This document shows positions 22,252 to 29,866 of a DNA stretch of 64,000 bases, one piece after another. The translations under genes were made by a program, and so were the position numbers. The notes below the pieces were generated by a model. The model worked only from the letters and a program-made list of their open reading frames with translations, was not told where the DNA came from and ran no database searches. The stretch's first letter is position 1. The number at the start of each line of letters is the position of its first letter. The DNA is from Zhihengliuella sp. ISTPL4. Its GTDB lineage: Bacteria; Actinomycetota; Actinomycetes; Actinomycetales; Microbacteriaceae. The DNA lies in NCBI RefSeq assembly GCF_002848265.1, contig NZ_CP025422.1:3006727-3070726 (forward strand), read 5' to 3'.

Positions 22252-24164
22252 GCGTCTCCTTCAGGGAACAGGTGGCGCGGCGATCCGGTCGCACGCGCGA
22301 TGGTCAGGTCGAGGTCGGCGGTGTGCGCCGGGGGGAGGGTCACCACGAGGTCGTCGTCCACGTCGAGGGTCGTGGTGACGGTCGGGGCGTCCGGGGCCGT
22401 GTAGGTGCCCGACGCTCCGGGCCAGAAGCCGGGCTCCTGGCCGGTGGCCGTGACCCGGACGATCCGGTCGAGACCGAAGCGCCCGCCGCGCACCCGCACG
22501 GTGCGGGTGTGGACCGTGGAGGTGTTCACGAGCTGCACGCCGATGCCGTCGTCGTCGAGGCGGTGCACGAGCGCCGCGACATCCTCCGGGAGCCCGGGCC
22601 GCGCACGGTCGACGTCCTCGTAGCGGAGAGCCGTGAATCCGAGTCCGCCGTTGTAGAGCACCTGCGGTGCGCCGCCGACGAGCTGGGTGAGCACCTCGGT
22701 CACCACGGGGTTCACGCGCTGCCAGAAGTGCAGGTGTGCGGCGTCGGGGTCGCGGTCGTCGGCGAGCATCATGGCGGCGCGGCGTGCCACCTGGCCGAGC
22801 GCCATCTCCAATGCCCGCACCGGATAGTCCGGGAGGTCGCCGGAGAGATACGCGAACCAGCCGGCCTCGTGACCCGCCTCCTCCTTGTCGCGGAACGGCG
22901 CGACGAGGTCGGCGGAGGAGGGGAGGCCGGCGATCGCCGTCTCCAGCCGCTCCCGGTCGGACGCGCGACGCGACCACCACCAGAGCCAGAGTGGGAGGTC
23001 GAGCTGCAGCGGTCCATAGTCGAACCAGCCGTCCGCGCCGTGGCGGTAGGGGACCAGCAGGGCGGGCTCGGTGGCGGCGGCGCCGAGCCGGGCCATCCAC
23101 CCGCCGCGCAGGCTGTACGTGGACTCCGCGACGCTGCCGCTGCGCGCCTCGGCGAGGACGGTGTCGAGCATGGTGCGCACGAGGTCGAGGGCGCCGTCGT
23201 CGCCGGTGACGAGCGCGTGGTTGAGGGCACCGATCAGGGCGCTCATGCCGACCGAGTGCAGCCCGTGCGGCCAGGCCCAGCCGTAGTGGCCGCCCCACCA
23301 GCGGCCGTCGTGGAGGGAGCCGACCGTGCCGTCCGGGCCGACGTTGTCGGGGAGCAGGCCGCCGTCCGCGCGCGCACGCCAGCCGTCGACGTACCGGCGG
23401 ATCCACGCGGCCGTCTCCTCGTCGCCGTCGTAGAGCCAGCGGTTGGCGGCAAGGGAGGTCGCGGCGAGGTTCACGGCGATGTCGCCGGCAGCCCGGCGCT
23501 GCATCTCCTCCGCCATCCGCTGCGCGTGCGCGGGGTCGGCGAGGTCGTCCCAGGAGGCGATGCCCTCCAGGCCGTGCAGCGGCAGACCGTACGGGCGCAT
23601 CTCGTCCCGATCGGCCGAGTACGGCACGATCTTCTCGTCCAGCCCCTCGCGGGCGCCGAGGGCTCCGTTGTGCGGCGAGCGGATCATGTTGCGCTCCGCG
23701 TCGTAGTTGCCCTTCGCGGGGTCGGTGAAGAGCGCGGCGAAACGGCCGGCTCGCGCGGCGAACGCGGTGTCGGCCGGGTCGGCGGCGCAGATGCCGGCGA
23801 GGAACAGCAGCGACTCGCCCTGATGGAACCAGTCGTAGCCGTTGTCGTACTCGTCGGCGAGCATTCCGGCCTCCGCGAGCTGGACGGTCACGCCCTCCCA
23901 GTGCCGCTTGGCGTCGGTGAGGACCTCGTCGGAGCCTCCGAGCAGGTAGAACGCGGGCCAGTTGAAGAAGGGCTCGTACAGGTCGTCCACGCCGTCGCGG
24001 TCGATGAACTCGGCGACGCCACGAAGGCGGCCGTCCGGCAGCGTGTAGCGGTCGCGGAAGAGGCGGCGGGCCTCCTCGACCTCGGCGAAGAGCCGGCGTT
24101 GCAGCACGGCCCAGGCCGGGATCGCACGCAGCGGACGGGTGAGCGGGGTCTCCGGCACGGTCAT
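22248..24164 (-). CDS. Uncharacterised 638-residue protein, probably an (alpha/alpha) toroid
   Basis: I do not recognise the family. The sequence has repeated aromatic, acidic helices typical of an (alpha/alpha)6 barrel: 'EPFFNWPAFYLLGGSDEVL', 'EYDNGYDWFHQGESLLFLAGI', 'GHYGWAWPHGLHSVGMSALIGALNHA' and 'LPLWLWWWSRR'. From about residue 540 a beta-sandwich-like tail follows ('IGVQLVNTSTVHTRTVRVRGGRFG', 'VVTLPPAHTADLDL'). This combination occurs in several glycoside hydrolase and lyase families. There is no signal peptide, so it would process an imported oligosaccharide. It overlaps the permease upstream and the RraA-like gene downstream by four bases each, placing it firmly in the operon. Confidence 0.6.
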   Translation of the reverse strand: MTVPETPLTRPLRAIPAWAVLQRRLFAEVEEARRLFRDRYTLPDGRLRGVAEFIDRDGVDDLYEPFFNWPAFYLLGGSDEVLTDAKRHWEGVTVQLAEAGMLADEYDNGYDWFHQGESLLFLAGICAADPADTAFAARAGRFAALFTDPAKGNYDAERNMIRSPHNGALGAREGLDEKIVPYSADRDEMRPYGLPLHGLEGIASWDDLADPAHAQRMAEEMQRRAAGDIAVNLAATSLAANRWLYDGDEETAAWIRRYVDGWRARADGGLLPDNVGPDGTVGSLHDGRWWGGHYGWAWPHGLHSVGMSALIGALNHALVTGDDGALDLVRTMLDTVLAEARSGSVAESTYSLRGGWMARLGAAATEPALLVPYRHGADGWFDYGPLQLDLPLWLWWWSRRASDRERLETAIAGLPSSADLVAPFRDKEEAGHEAGWFAYLSGDLPDYPVRALEMALGQVARRAAMMLADDRDPDAAHLHFWQRVNPVVTEVLTQLVGGAPQVLYNGGLGFTALRYEDVDRARPGLPEDVAALVHRLDDDGIGVQLVNTSTVHTRTVRVRGGRFGLDRIVRVTATGQEPGFWPGASGTYTAPDAPTVTTTLDVDDDLVVTLPPAHTADLDLTIARATGSPRHLFPEGDA

Positions 24165-25015
24165 CCCTTCGTCGCTCCGGCGACGAGGCCGCCGATGATG
24201 TGGCGCTGCATCACGATGAAGAACACCATCGCAGGCAGCACGGCCAGCAGGAGGGTCGGGAACACCTGCGTGTAGTCGGTCGAGAACTGTCCGACCGCCG
24301 CGTAGACGCCCGTGGTCACCGTGTAGATCCCGGAACTCGGACCGAGGATGATCTGCGGACTCACGAAGTCGTTCCACACCCCGATCGAGTTGAGCACCAC
24401 GACGGTCGCGACGACGGGCTTCATGATCGGGAAGATGCACGCCCAGAACGCACGGATGGGACCGGCGCCGTCCAGCGACGCCGCCTCGTCGATGTCGCGC
24501 GGCACACTGCGGAGGTAGGCCGTGAACAGGAAGATCGTCACCGGCAGGGTCGCCGCGGTCTCGAACAGGATGAACCCGGGGATCGTGTTGATGAGCCCGA
24601 GCACCCGCAGCACGAAGACGACGGGGATCAGCGTGACCTGGCCGGGGATGAAGAGCCCGGAGACGAAGAGCAGCAGCAGTCCGAGGTGCCACTTCGACCG
24701 CCCGCGGGCGATGACGTAGGCGACGGGCGCCGCGAGGGCGATGCAGCACAGGTTCACGAGCACGACGAACAGCAGCGTGATGCCGTACGCGGCGATCACG
24801 TTGAACTTGCTGCTCGTGATCGCGGCCCACAGGTAGTCGAACGTGAACATCTGCGGAGTGATCAGCAGCGGGTTCTCGATGATGTCGGCCTGCGGCTTGA
24901 AGGCGTTGATCAGCATCGTGTACATCGGGATCAGCATCGTGATCGCGACGACGCCGAGGACGATCCACCGGATCGCGCTGACGGCGAGGGCCGGGCGGTT
25001 GCGGGTCTGCTTCAT
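24161..25015 (-). CDS. ABC sugar transporter permease (MalG type)
   Basis: The 284-residue protein has six predicted membrane helices. Its EAA loop is 'DEAASLDGAGPIRAFWACIFPIMKP' and it ends 'RHIIGGLVAGATKG', the usual MalG-type terminus. Its ATG shares one base with the upstream permease stop (TGATG) and its own stop overlaps the next gene. Together with the 25015-25995 permease and the 26089-27354 lipoprotein it forms the sugar importer of the GntR-linked locus. Confidence 0.93.
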   Translation of the reverse strand: MKQTRNRPALAVSAIRWIVLGVVAITMLIPMYTMLINAFKPQADIIENPLLITPQMFTFDYLWAAITSSKFNVIAAYGITLLFVVLVNLCCIALAAPVAYVIARGRSKWHLGLLLLFVSGLFIPGQVTLIPVVFVLRVLGLINTIPGFILFETAATLPVTIFLFTAYLRSVPRDIDEAASLDGAGPIRAFWACIFPIMKPVVATVVVLNSIGVWNDFVSPQIILGPSSGIYTVTTGVYAAVGQFSTDYTQVFPTLLLAVLPAMVFFIVMQRHIIGGLVAGATKG

Positions 25016-25995
25016 CAGTCGGTCGCCTTCTGCTCGGCGCGGCGTCGCACCAGCGTGACGGCGAGGCCGACGACCGCGGTGACGATGAGGAGGATCATGG
25101 ACTGCGCGGCACCGAAGCCGAGGGCCGAGTTCGCGAAGGAGTCCTTGAGGATCTGGTAGACGATGGTCTGCGTCGAGCCGGCAGGCCCGCCGTCGGTGAG
25201 CGACAGCACCACGTCGTACGCCTTGAGGAGCCCGACGAGGGTGAGCACCAGGTTCACGGTGAAGACAGGTGCGATCAGCGGCAGTGTGATGGAGCGGAAC
25301 TGCTGCCACCGCGAGGCGCCGTCCACGGTCGCCGCCTCGTAGTACTCCGCGGGGACGGACTTGATGCCGGCGAGGAACAGGATCATGTTGAAGCCGAAGT
25401 GCGACCACACGATCGTGAAGATCACGCTCGCCTTGGCGAAGGTCGGGTCCGTGAGGAACGGCATCGCCGGGAGGCCGAGCGTGCTGAGCAGGCCGTTGAC
25501 GGCGCCGGTGGGGGAGAGCATCGCCGACCAGAGGAAGCCGATGATGAGGGCGCTGATCACGTACGGGTAGAAGAAGATCGTGCGCAGGATCGTGTTCGAG
25601 CGGCCGGGCCCGGAGATGAGGGCGGCGATCGCGAGGCCGATGGCGTTGCAGAGGACCGTGCCCACCACCGCGATGATGCCCGTGAAGATCGCGGCCTGCG
25701 TCGAGCGCGGGCTGCGGAACGCCTTGACGTAGTTGTCCCAGCCGATGAAGTTGAAGTTGAGGCTGTACCCGTTCCAGTCGGTGAAGCTGAGCACCGCCGC
25801 GAGGATCATCGGGATGACGAACATCGCGAGGAAGACCGCGACGGCCGGGCCGCCCATGAGGATGCCGGGGATCCGGTTGCGCCACTGCTGCAGCGCGGTG
25901 CGGCGGCGTGGGGCGGGCGAGGTCATCGGCGTCGATGGTCCTGTCGGGCTGGTGGCCGCGGCCGGGGGCGGCGCGGTCGTGGTGGGCGGAGTCAT
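25015..25995 (-). CDS. ABC sugar transporter permease (MalF/UgpA type)
   Basis: The protein has 326 residues with a Pro/Thr-rich cytoplasmic N-terminus before six membrane helices. The EAA loop is 'YEAATVDGASRWQQFRSITLPLIAP', followed by 'DGGPAGSTQTIVYQILKDSF'. An internal ATG at 25926 would remove the low-complexity first 23 residues and may be the real start; neither start has a strong Shine-Dalgarno. A stable stem-loop lies between this gene and the solute-binding gene upstream. Confidence 0.9.
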   Translation of the reverse strand: MTPPTTTAPPPAAATSPTGPSTPMTSPAPRRRTALQQWRNRIPGILMGGPAVAVFLAMFVIPMILAAVLSFTDWNGYSLNFNFIGWDNYVKAFRSPRSTQAAIFTGIIAVVGTVLCNAIGLAIAALISGPGRSNTILRTIFFYPYVISALIIGFLWSAMLSPTGAVNGLLSTLGLPAMPFLTDPTFAKASVIFTIVWSHFGFNMILFLAGIKSVPAEYYEAATVDGASRWQQFRSITLPLIAPVFTVNLVLTLVGLLKAYDVVLSLTDGGPAGSTQTIVYQILKDSFANSALGFGAAQSMILLIVTAVVGLAVTLVRRRAEQKATD

Positions 25996-26050
25996 GGCGG
26001 CACTCTCGTTCTCGGTGGCGCGTTCGGGGGAGGGCGCGGGAAGCGCCGGG

Positions 26051-26083
26051 GAGGCGTCGGGGAGAGAGCCTCCCCGACGCCTC
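26051..26083 (-). terminator. Stem-loop between solute-binding and permease genes
   Basis: GAGGCGTCGGGGAG (26051-26064) and CTCCCCGACGCCTC (26070-26083) form a perfect 14-bp stem with a five-base loop, starting six bases after the solute-binding stop codon. No T-run follows in the leftward direction, so full termination is unlikely. Such structures after binding-protein genes usually protect the 3' end and cause partial termination, giving more binding protein than permease. Confidence 0.6.
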
Positions 26084-26088
26084 GAGGG

Positions 26089-27354
26089 TCAGCCGGCGTT
26101 GGCGGCGAACCAGTCGTCCATCGCCTGCAGCACCTGGTCGGCGGGCGCGCCACCGAGCAGAGCCTGGGTCTGGGTGTTGATCTCGCCCGCGTAACCGTCG
26201 GGGAGCGTGCGCTCGCCGTAGCCGCCGCCGGTGGGCGTGTAGGCCTCAGCCGGGGTGTCGGCCACGATCTGCAGCAGCTCCTCGCCGAGCGGGGTCATGT
26301 CGTACTCGTAGCCGTCGCGGAAGTTGCCGTCGACCGCGAGCTGGTCGCTCACCGCGGTCTGGTCGGTGGTGAGGAACTCGATGAGCTTCGCCGCGGCATC
26401 CTGGTTCTTGCTCGCCTTGAGGATCGAGTACGGGCTGGCGATGTTGGCGCCCATCGCGGGCTGCTCGTCGGCGCTCATGGCGGGCGCGCGGAAGACGCCG
26501 ATGTCGGCCGAGTCGGCGGCCTTCGCCTGCGTGCCGGCGAACCAGCTGCCCATCGAGTACACCGCGGTCTTGCCGGAGAGGAAGGCCTGTTCGGCGTCCG
26601 GGTACTTGATGCCGAGGGCATCGGCGGGGATGTACCCCTCGGACACCCAGTCCGCGTAGGTCTCCACGGCGTCGCCGTAGGTCTCGCTGAACGTGACCTC
26701 GCCGGCTGAGATGTCCTGGAACCACTCCGGATCGTCGGCGATGATGGTCGGCAGTCCGAGCGCCTGCAGCGTGTGGCTGGTCATCCAGTCACCGCCGGTC
26801 TGGACCGGGGTCCACCCGGCGTCCTTGAGCTTGCCGAGGGCCTCGGTGAGCTCGTCGACCGTGGTCGGTACCTCGGTGATCCCGGCCTCCTCGAAGGCGG
26901 TCTTGTTGTAGAAGAAGAGACTCTGCAGCTGTACGCCGATGCCGGCCATGTAGTTCTTGCCGTCGATCGAGTACTGATCGGCGAGCGGACCGGACGACGC
27001 CCACTCGTACTCGGAGAGGTCGACGAGCTCGGGAGCGAGCTTGGTCGTCGGGGCGATGGACTGCACGACGTCGGGAGCGTCGCCGGCGGCGAGGAGACGC
27101 GGCACGGCGGCTTCGACGCCTTCGGCGCCCGGGTTCTGGATGACGACGTCGATGTTCGGGTTGGCGTCCTCGAACGGGGCGACGAGGTCGTTCCAGAACT
27201 CCTCGGTCAGGTTCGGGGTGACGTTCACGAGCATGCGGACGGTGACGTCGCCGTCGGCATCGCCGCCACCACCGGCGGTGGTCGAGCAGCCGGCGATGGC
27301 GAGGGCGGATACCGCCGCGATGCCGACGAGGGGGAGGACTCGGGCCTTGATCAT
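26089..27354 (-). CDS. ABC sugar transporter, solute-binding lipoprotein
   Basis: The 421-residue protein has a lipoprotein signal ('LAIAGC', Cys23) followed by a Gly-rich linker and a family-1 solute-binding fold. Landmarks are 'NIDVVIQNPGAEGVEAAVPRLLAAGDAPDVVQS', 'LFFYNKTAFEEAGITEVPTTVDELTEAL' and 'DAEQAFLSGKTAVYSMGSWFAG'. It is the first gene of the seven-gene operon and follows an operator matching those at the gntR and beta-helix promoters, so its expression is probably induced with the extracellular enzyme. AAAGGA precedes the ATG. No ATPase subunit is present in the locus. Confidence 0.93.
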   Translation of the reverse strand: MIKARVLPLVGIAAVSALAIAGCSTTAGGGGDADGDVTVRMLVNVTPNLTEEFWNDLVAPFEDANPNIDVVIQNPGAEGVEAAVPRLLAAGDAPDVVQSIAPTTKLAPELVDLSEYEWASSGPLADQYSIDGKNYMAGIGVQLQSLFFYNKTAFEEAGITEVPTTVDELTEALGKLKDAGWTPVQTGGDWMTSHTLQALGLPTIIADDPEWFQDISAGEVTFSETYGDAVETYADWVSEGYIPADALGIKYPDAEQAFLSGKTAVYSMGSWFAGTQAKAADSADIGVFRAPAMSADEQPAMGANIASPYSILKASKNQDAAAKLIEFLTTDQTAVSDQLAVDGNFRDGYEYDMTPLGEELLQIVADTPAEAYTPTGGGYGERTLPDGYAGEINTQTQALLGGAPADQVLQAMDDWFAANAG

Positions 27355-27404
27355 CGTTGATCCTTTCCTGATGCATGAGGGAGGGCCGCTCGCGACACTA
27401 CACT

Positions 27405-27419
27405 AATCGATAATCGTTT
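27405..27419. promoter_or_regulatory. GntR-type operator, site C (transporter/catabolic operon promoter)
   Basis: AATCGATAATCGTTT matches TCGATWATCGA with one mismatch at the end of the right arm. Read leftward it lies between TTCACA (-35-like) and TAGTGT (-10-like) with an 18-bp spacer, the same geometry as site A. It controls the operon starting at 27354. Confidence 0.65.
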
Positions 27420-27494
27420 GTGAAGAGCGGGCAGCATCGATTCCGCTCGGACCGCGTTCCGGTCTGCGGTCTCCGAGCGGGGCGCGCGGCGTGG

Positions 27495-28031
27495 TCAGCC
27501 GGCGGCGCGGCGGGCGCGGTACGCCGCGACGGCGTTGCGGTTGGCGCAGCTCGTCGAGCAGTAGCGCTTGGAGCGGTTGCGCGAGAGGTCGAGCGCGATC
27601 GCCTGGCAGGTCTCGTCCGCGCAGACGGTGAGCCGGGAGCCCTCGTCGGTGCGGATGACGTCGATCAGGGCCATCGCGGTCTCCACGAGCACGCGCTCGG
27701 CGAGCGGACGCTCGTCGGCGAGGCCGTGCAGGTGCCAGTCGAGGTCGTCGTGGCGCACGAGCCGAGGGGTCAGATGCACCTGGGCGAGAGCGGCGTTCAC
27801 GTGCGCGGCCATCTCGTCGCGCGGAGCGAGCAGCATGGCGCGGAGGCGCGGGCGCAGAGCGCGGAGGTCGTCGAGCTCGACCGCGTCCTTGTCGACACGT
27901 CCCGTGTACGGGAACACCTGGAGGAAGGTCAACTCGTCGTCGATGTCGACGAGCGTGTCCGGGTCTTCCGCCGAGTTCGAAAGCCAGACCGCCGCTCGCA
28001 GTGCGTCCTCGGTGTCATCGGTGAAGACCAT
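27495..28031 (-). CDS. CGNR zinc-finger protein (ABATE domain), putative regulator
   Basis: The 178-residue protein ends with the CGNR-type zinc finger: 'CADETCQAIALDLSRNRSKRYCSTSCANRNAVAAYRARR', which has four Cys positioned to bind zinc and the C-x-N-R signature. The N-terminal 110 residues form the helical ABATE-type stress domain found with this finger. Such proteins are presumed DNA-binding stress regulators. A TAAGCT box six bases before the ATG suggests a leaderless transcript. It is divergent, with 39 bp between starts, from an EamA transporter and may control it. Confidence 0.85.
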   Translation of the reverse strand: MVFTDDTEDALRAAVWLSNSAEDPDTLVDIDDELTFLQVFPYTGRVDKDAVELDDLRALRPRLRAMLLAPRDEMAAHVNAALAQVHLTPRLVRHDDLDWHLHGLADERPLAERVLVETAMALIDVIRTDEGSRLTVCADETCQAIALDLSRNRSKRYCSTSCANRNAVAAYRARRAAG

Positions 28032-28070
28032 GTTGACAGCTTACTCCGCTGCGGCGTAGCGTCATCTCCC

Positions 28071-29015
28071 ATGAGCGCTGTGGCTGATGACACTCCGCGC
28101 ACCCGGACCGGCGTGCGCCTCGGCCTGCCGCTCGCTGTCGCCGCCGCCTTCGCGTTCGGCTCCTCCGGGGCGTGGGCGCGTGGACTCATCGACGCGGGCT
28201 GGACGCCGGGCGCCGCCGTCACGGTGCGCGTGTGGGTCGCTGCGCTCGTGCTGCTCATCCCCACTGTCCTCGCGTTGCGCGGGCGGTGGGGCGCCCTGCG
28301 CCGGAACGCGGGGATGGTCGCTGCGTACGGCCTCCTCGCCGTCGCGGCCACGCAACTCTGCTACTTCCAGGCCGTCGCGGTGATGGATGTCGGGATCGCG
28401 CTGCTCATCGAGTACACGGCCCCGGTCGCTGTGCTCCTCTGGCTCTGGCTGCGCAGGGGCGAACGTCCCACGCGGCGCAGCGTCCTCGGTGCCGGCATCG
28501 CCTTCGTCGGGCTCGTGTTGATGCTCGATATCGTCACGGGCGCGCAGGTGAATGTGGTCGGTGTCCTCTGGGCGCTCGGGGCGATGGTGGGGGCCGCGAG
28601 CTACTTCGTGCTCTCCGCGCGGGCCGACACCGGCATCCCGCCGATCGCGCTCGCGGGGAGCGGTCTGCTGCTCGGGGCCGTGGGTCTGAGCCTCGCCGCG
28701 CTCGTCGGCGTGCTGCCGTTCGCGTGGACGACGGCCGACGTCGACTACCGGTTCGGCGCGGTGCCGTGGTTCGTGCCGGTCCTCGCGATCGGCGTGATCG
28801 CCACGGCCCTCGCGTACGTGCTCGGTATCGTCTCGACGCGGATGCTCGGCTCGCGCCTGGCCTCGTTCGTCGCGCTCGCGGAGGTCGTGGCGGCCCTGCT
28901 CTTCGGGTGGCTAATGCTCGGTCAGCTCCCGGGCCCGCTCCAGGCCCTCGGGGGCGTGCTCGTCCTCGCCGGAGTGATCGTGGTGAAGCTCGGCGAGCCC
29001 CGCCCCGCCTCCTGA
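28071..29015 (+). CDS. EamA/DMT-family transporter
   Basis: The 314-residue protein has ten predicted membrane helices arranged as two EamA repeats (about 15-150 and 165-305), each with conserved Gly and Pro. Landmarks are 'FGSSGAWARGLIDAGWTP' at the start of repeat 1 and 'ALAEVVAALLFGWLMLGQLPGPLQALGGVLVLAGVIVV' at the end of repeat 2. Family members export amino acids or other metabolites. TTGACA (28033-28038) and TAGCGT (28057-28062) form a good promoter with an 18-bp spacer, eight bases from the ATG, indicating leaderless translation. Confidence 0.88.
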   Translation: MSAVADDTPRTRTGVRLGLPLAVAAAFAFGSSGAWARGLIDAGWTPGAAVTVRVWVAALVLLIPTVLALRGRWGALRRNAGMVAAYGLLAVAATQLCYFQAVAVMDVGIALLIEYTAPVAVLLWLWLRRGERPTRRSVLGAGIAFVGLVLMLDIVTGAQVNVVGVLWALGAMVGAASYFVLSARADTGIPPIALAGSGLLLGAVGLSLAALVGVLPFAWTTADVDYRFGAVPWFVPVLAIGVIATALAYVLGIVSTRMLGSRLASFVALAEVVAALLFGWLMLGQLPGPLQALGGVLVLAGVIVVKLGEPRPAS

Positions 29016-29032
29016 GACGGCTTTCCCGCGGC

Positions 29033-29112
29033 CACAACTTCGGAGTCCGAGGCCGACACGCCGACCCTCGGCCTCGCCGTGCGGGGTGTCCCCGGCGATC
29101 TCCGAAGTCGTG
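29033..29112. repeat. CACAACT-armed intergenic hairpin, copy 1
   Basis: The arms CACAACTTCGGAG (29033-29045) and CTCCGAAGTCGTG (29100-29112) pair with one G-T, enclosing 54 bases that contain further self-complementary GC-rich sequence (CCGAGGCCGA / TCGGCCTCG). A second element with the same arm design is at 42416-42500. It starts 17 bp after the EamA stop and may act as a terminator; it has no T-tract. Confidence 0.6.
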
Positions 29113-29130
29113 CCCGGGGATGGAGGGGCT

Positions 29131-29192
29131 ATGTATACGAATCAGCGGGGTGCGATCGAGAAGTGGCCCGCATGAGGCCACTTATGTATACA
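29131..29192. promoter_or_regulatory. TGTATACA operator pair and promoter of the prp-linked gntR gene
   Basis: ATGTATACG (29131-29139) and a perfect TGTATACA palindrome (29185-29192) lie 54 bp apart. The second overlaps the -10-like TATACA (29187-29192), eight bases before the gntR ATG, so repressor binding would block a leaderless transcript. The same perfect palindrome occurs upstream of etfB (43864-43871). FadR-type GntR proteins commonly bind short TGT/ACA palindromes. Confidence 0.62.
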
Positions 29193-29200
29193 CTGGCGGC

Positions 29201-29866
29201 ATGGTCCTCCCTGTCGAGCGCACGTCCATGGGTGATCGTGCCTATGCGGCGTTGCTCGACGGCATCCAGTCCGGGGCGCTGCCGGCCGGTTACGTGCTCG
29301 GCGAGGTGGAGCAGGCCGAACGCCTCGGCGTGAGCCGGACCCCGCTGCGGGAGGCGCTGCGTCGCCTGGCTGCCGACGGGTTGGTCGTGCAGCAGTCGCC
29401 CCGCGTCACCGTGGTCGCCGACCTCGACGCCGACGACATCCGGTCCCTGTTCGAGATCCGCCGCGCGCTGGAGGAGACCTCCGCCCGGCTCGCCGCCGTC
29501 CGGGGCGACGCCGACCGGTTCGCCGCGCTCGCCGCGGAGTTCGCGCACGTGGACCTCACCCGGTCGGAGGGCCGCGACGCCTACTACGCCCTGATCGCCC
29601 GCTTCGATGCGGCCCTCGACGACGCCGTCGCCAACGACTACATCGCCGCCGCGCTGCGTACCGTCCGCGCCCACCTCGTTCGCGTGCGGCGGATGGCCCG
29701 GGACAAGCCCGCGCGGCTCGCCGCCTCCGCGGCCGAGCACCGCACGATCGCCGAGGCCCTCGCCGCGCGCGACGGCGATCTCGCCGCCCATGCCACGCAC
29801 GTGCACCTGCACAACGCGCTCACCGGCATCCTCGACTCCCTCCCCGACAGCGAAGGACACTCATGA
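29201..29866 (+). CDS. GntR-family regulator of the methylcitrate cycle operon
   Basis: The 221-residue protein has a GntR winged helix ('[37 protein letters not shown]') and an FCD effector domain ('[19 protein letters not shown]', '[30 protein letters not shown]'). Its stop overlaps the prpD start as ATGA, so it is made together with the methylcitrate enzymes and probably senses a propionate-derived intermediate such as 2-methylcitrate. TGTATACA palindromes at its promoter suggest autoregulation. Confidence 0.9.
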   Translation: MVLPVERTSMGDRAYAALLDGIQSGALPAGYVLGEVEQAERLGVSRTPLREALRRLAADGLVVQQSPRVTVVADLDADDIRSLFEIRRALEETSARLAAVRGDADRFAALAAEFAHVDLTRSEGRDAYYALIARFDAALDDAVANDYIAAALRTVRAHLVRVRRMARDKPARLAASAAEHRTIAEALAARDGDLAAHATHVHLHNALTGILDSLPDSEGHS

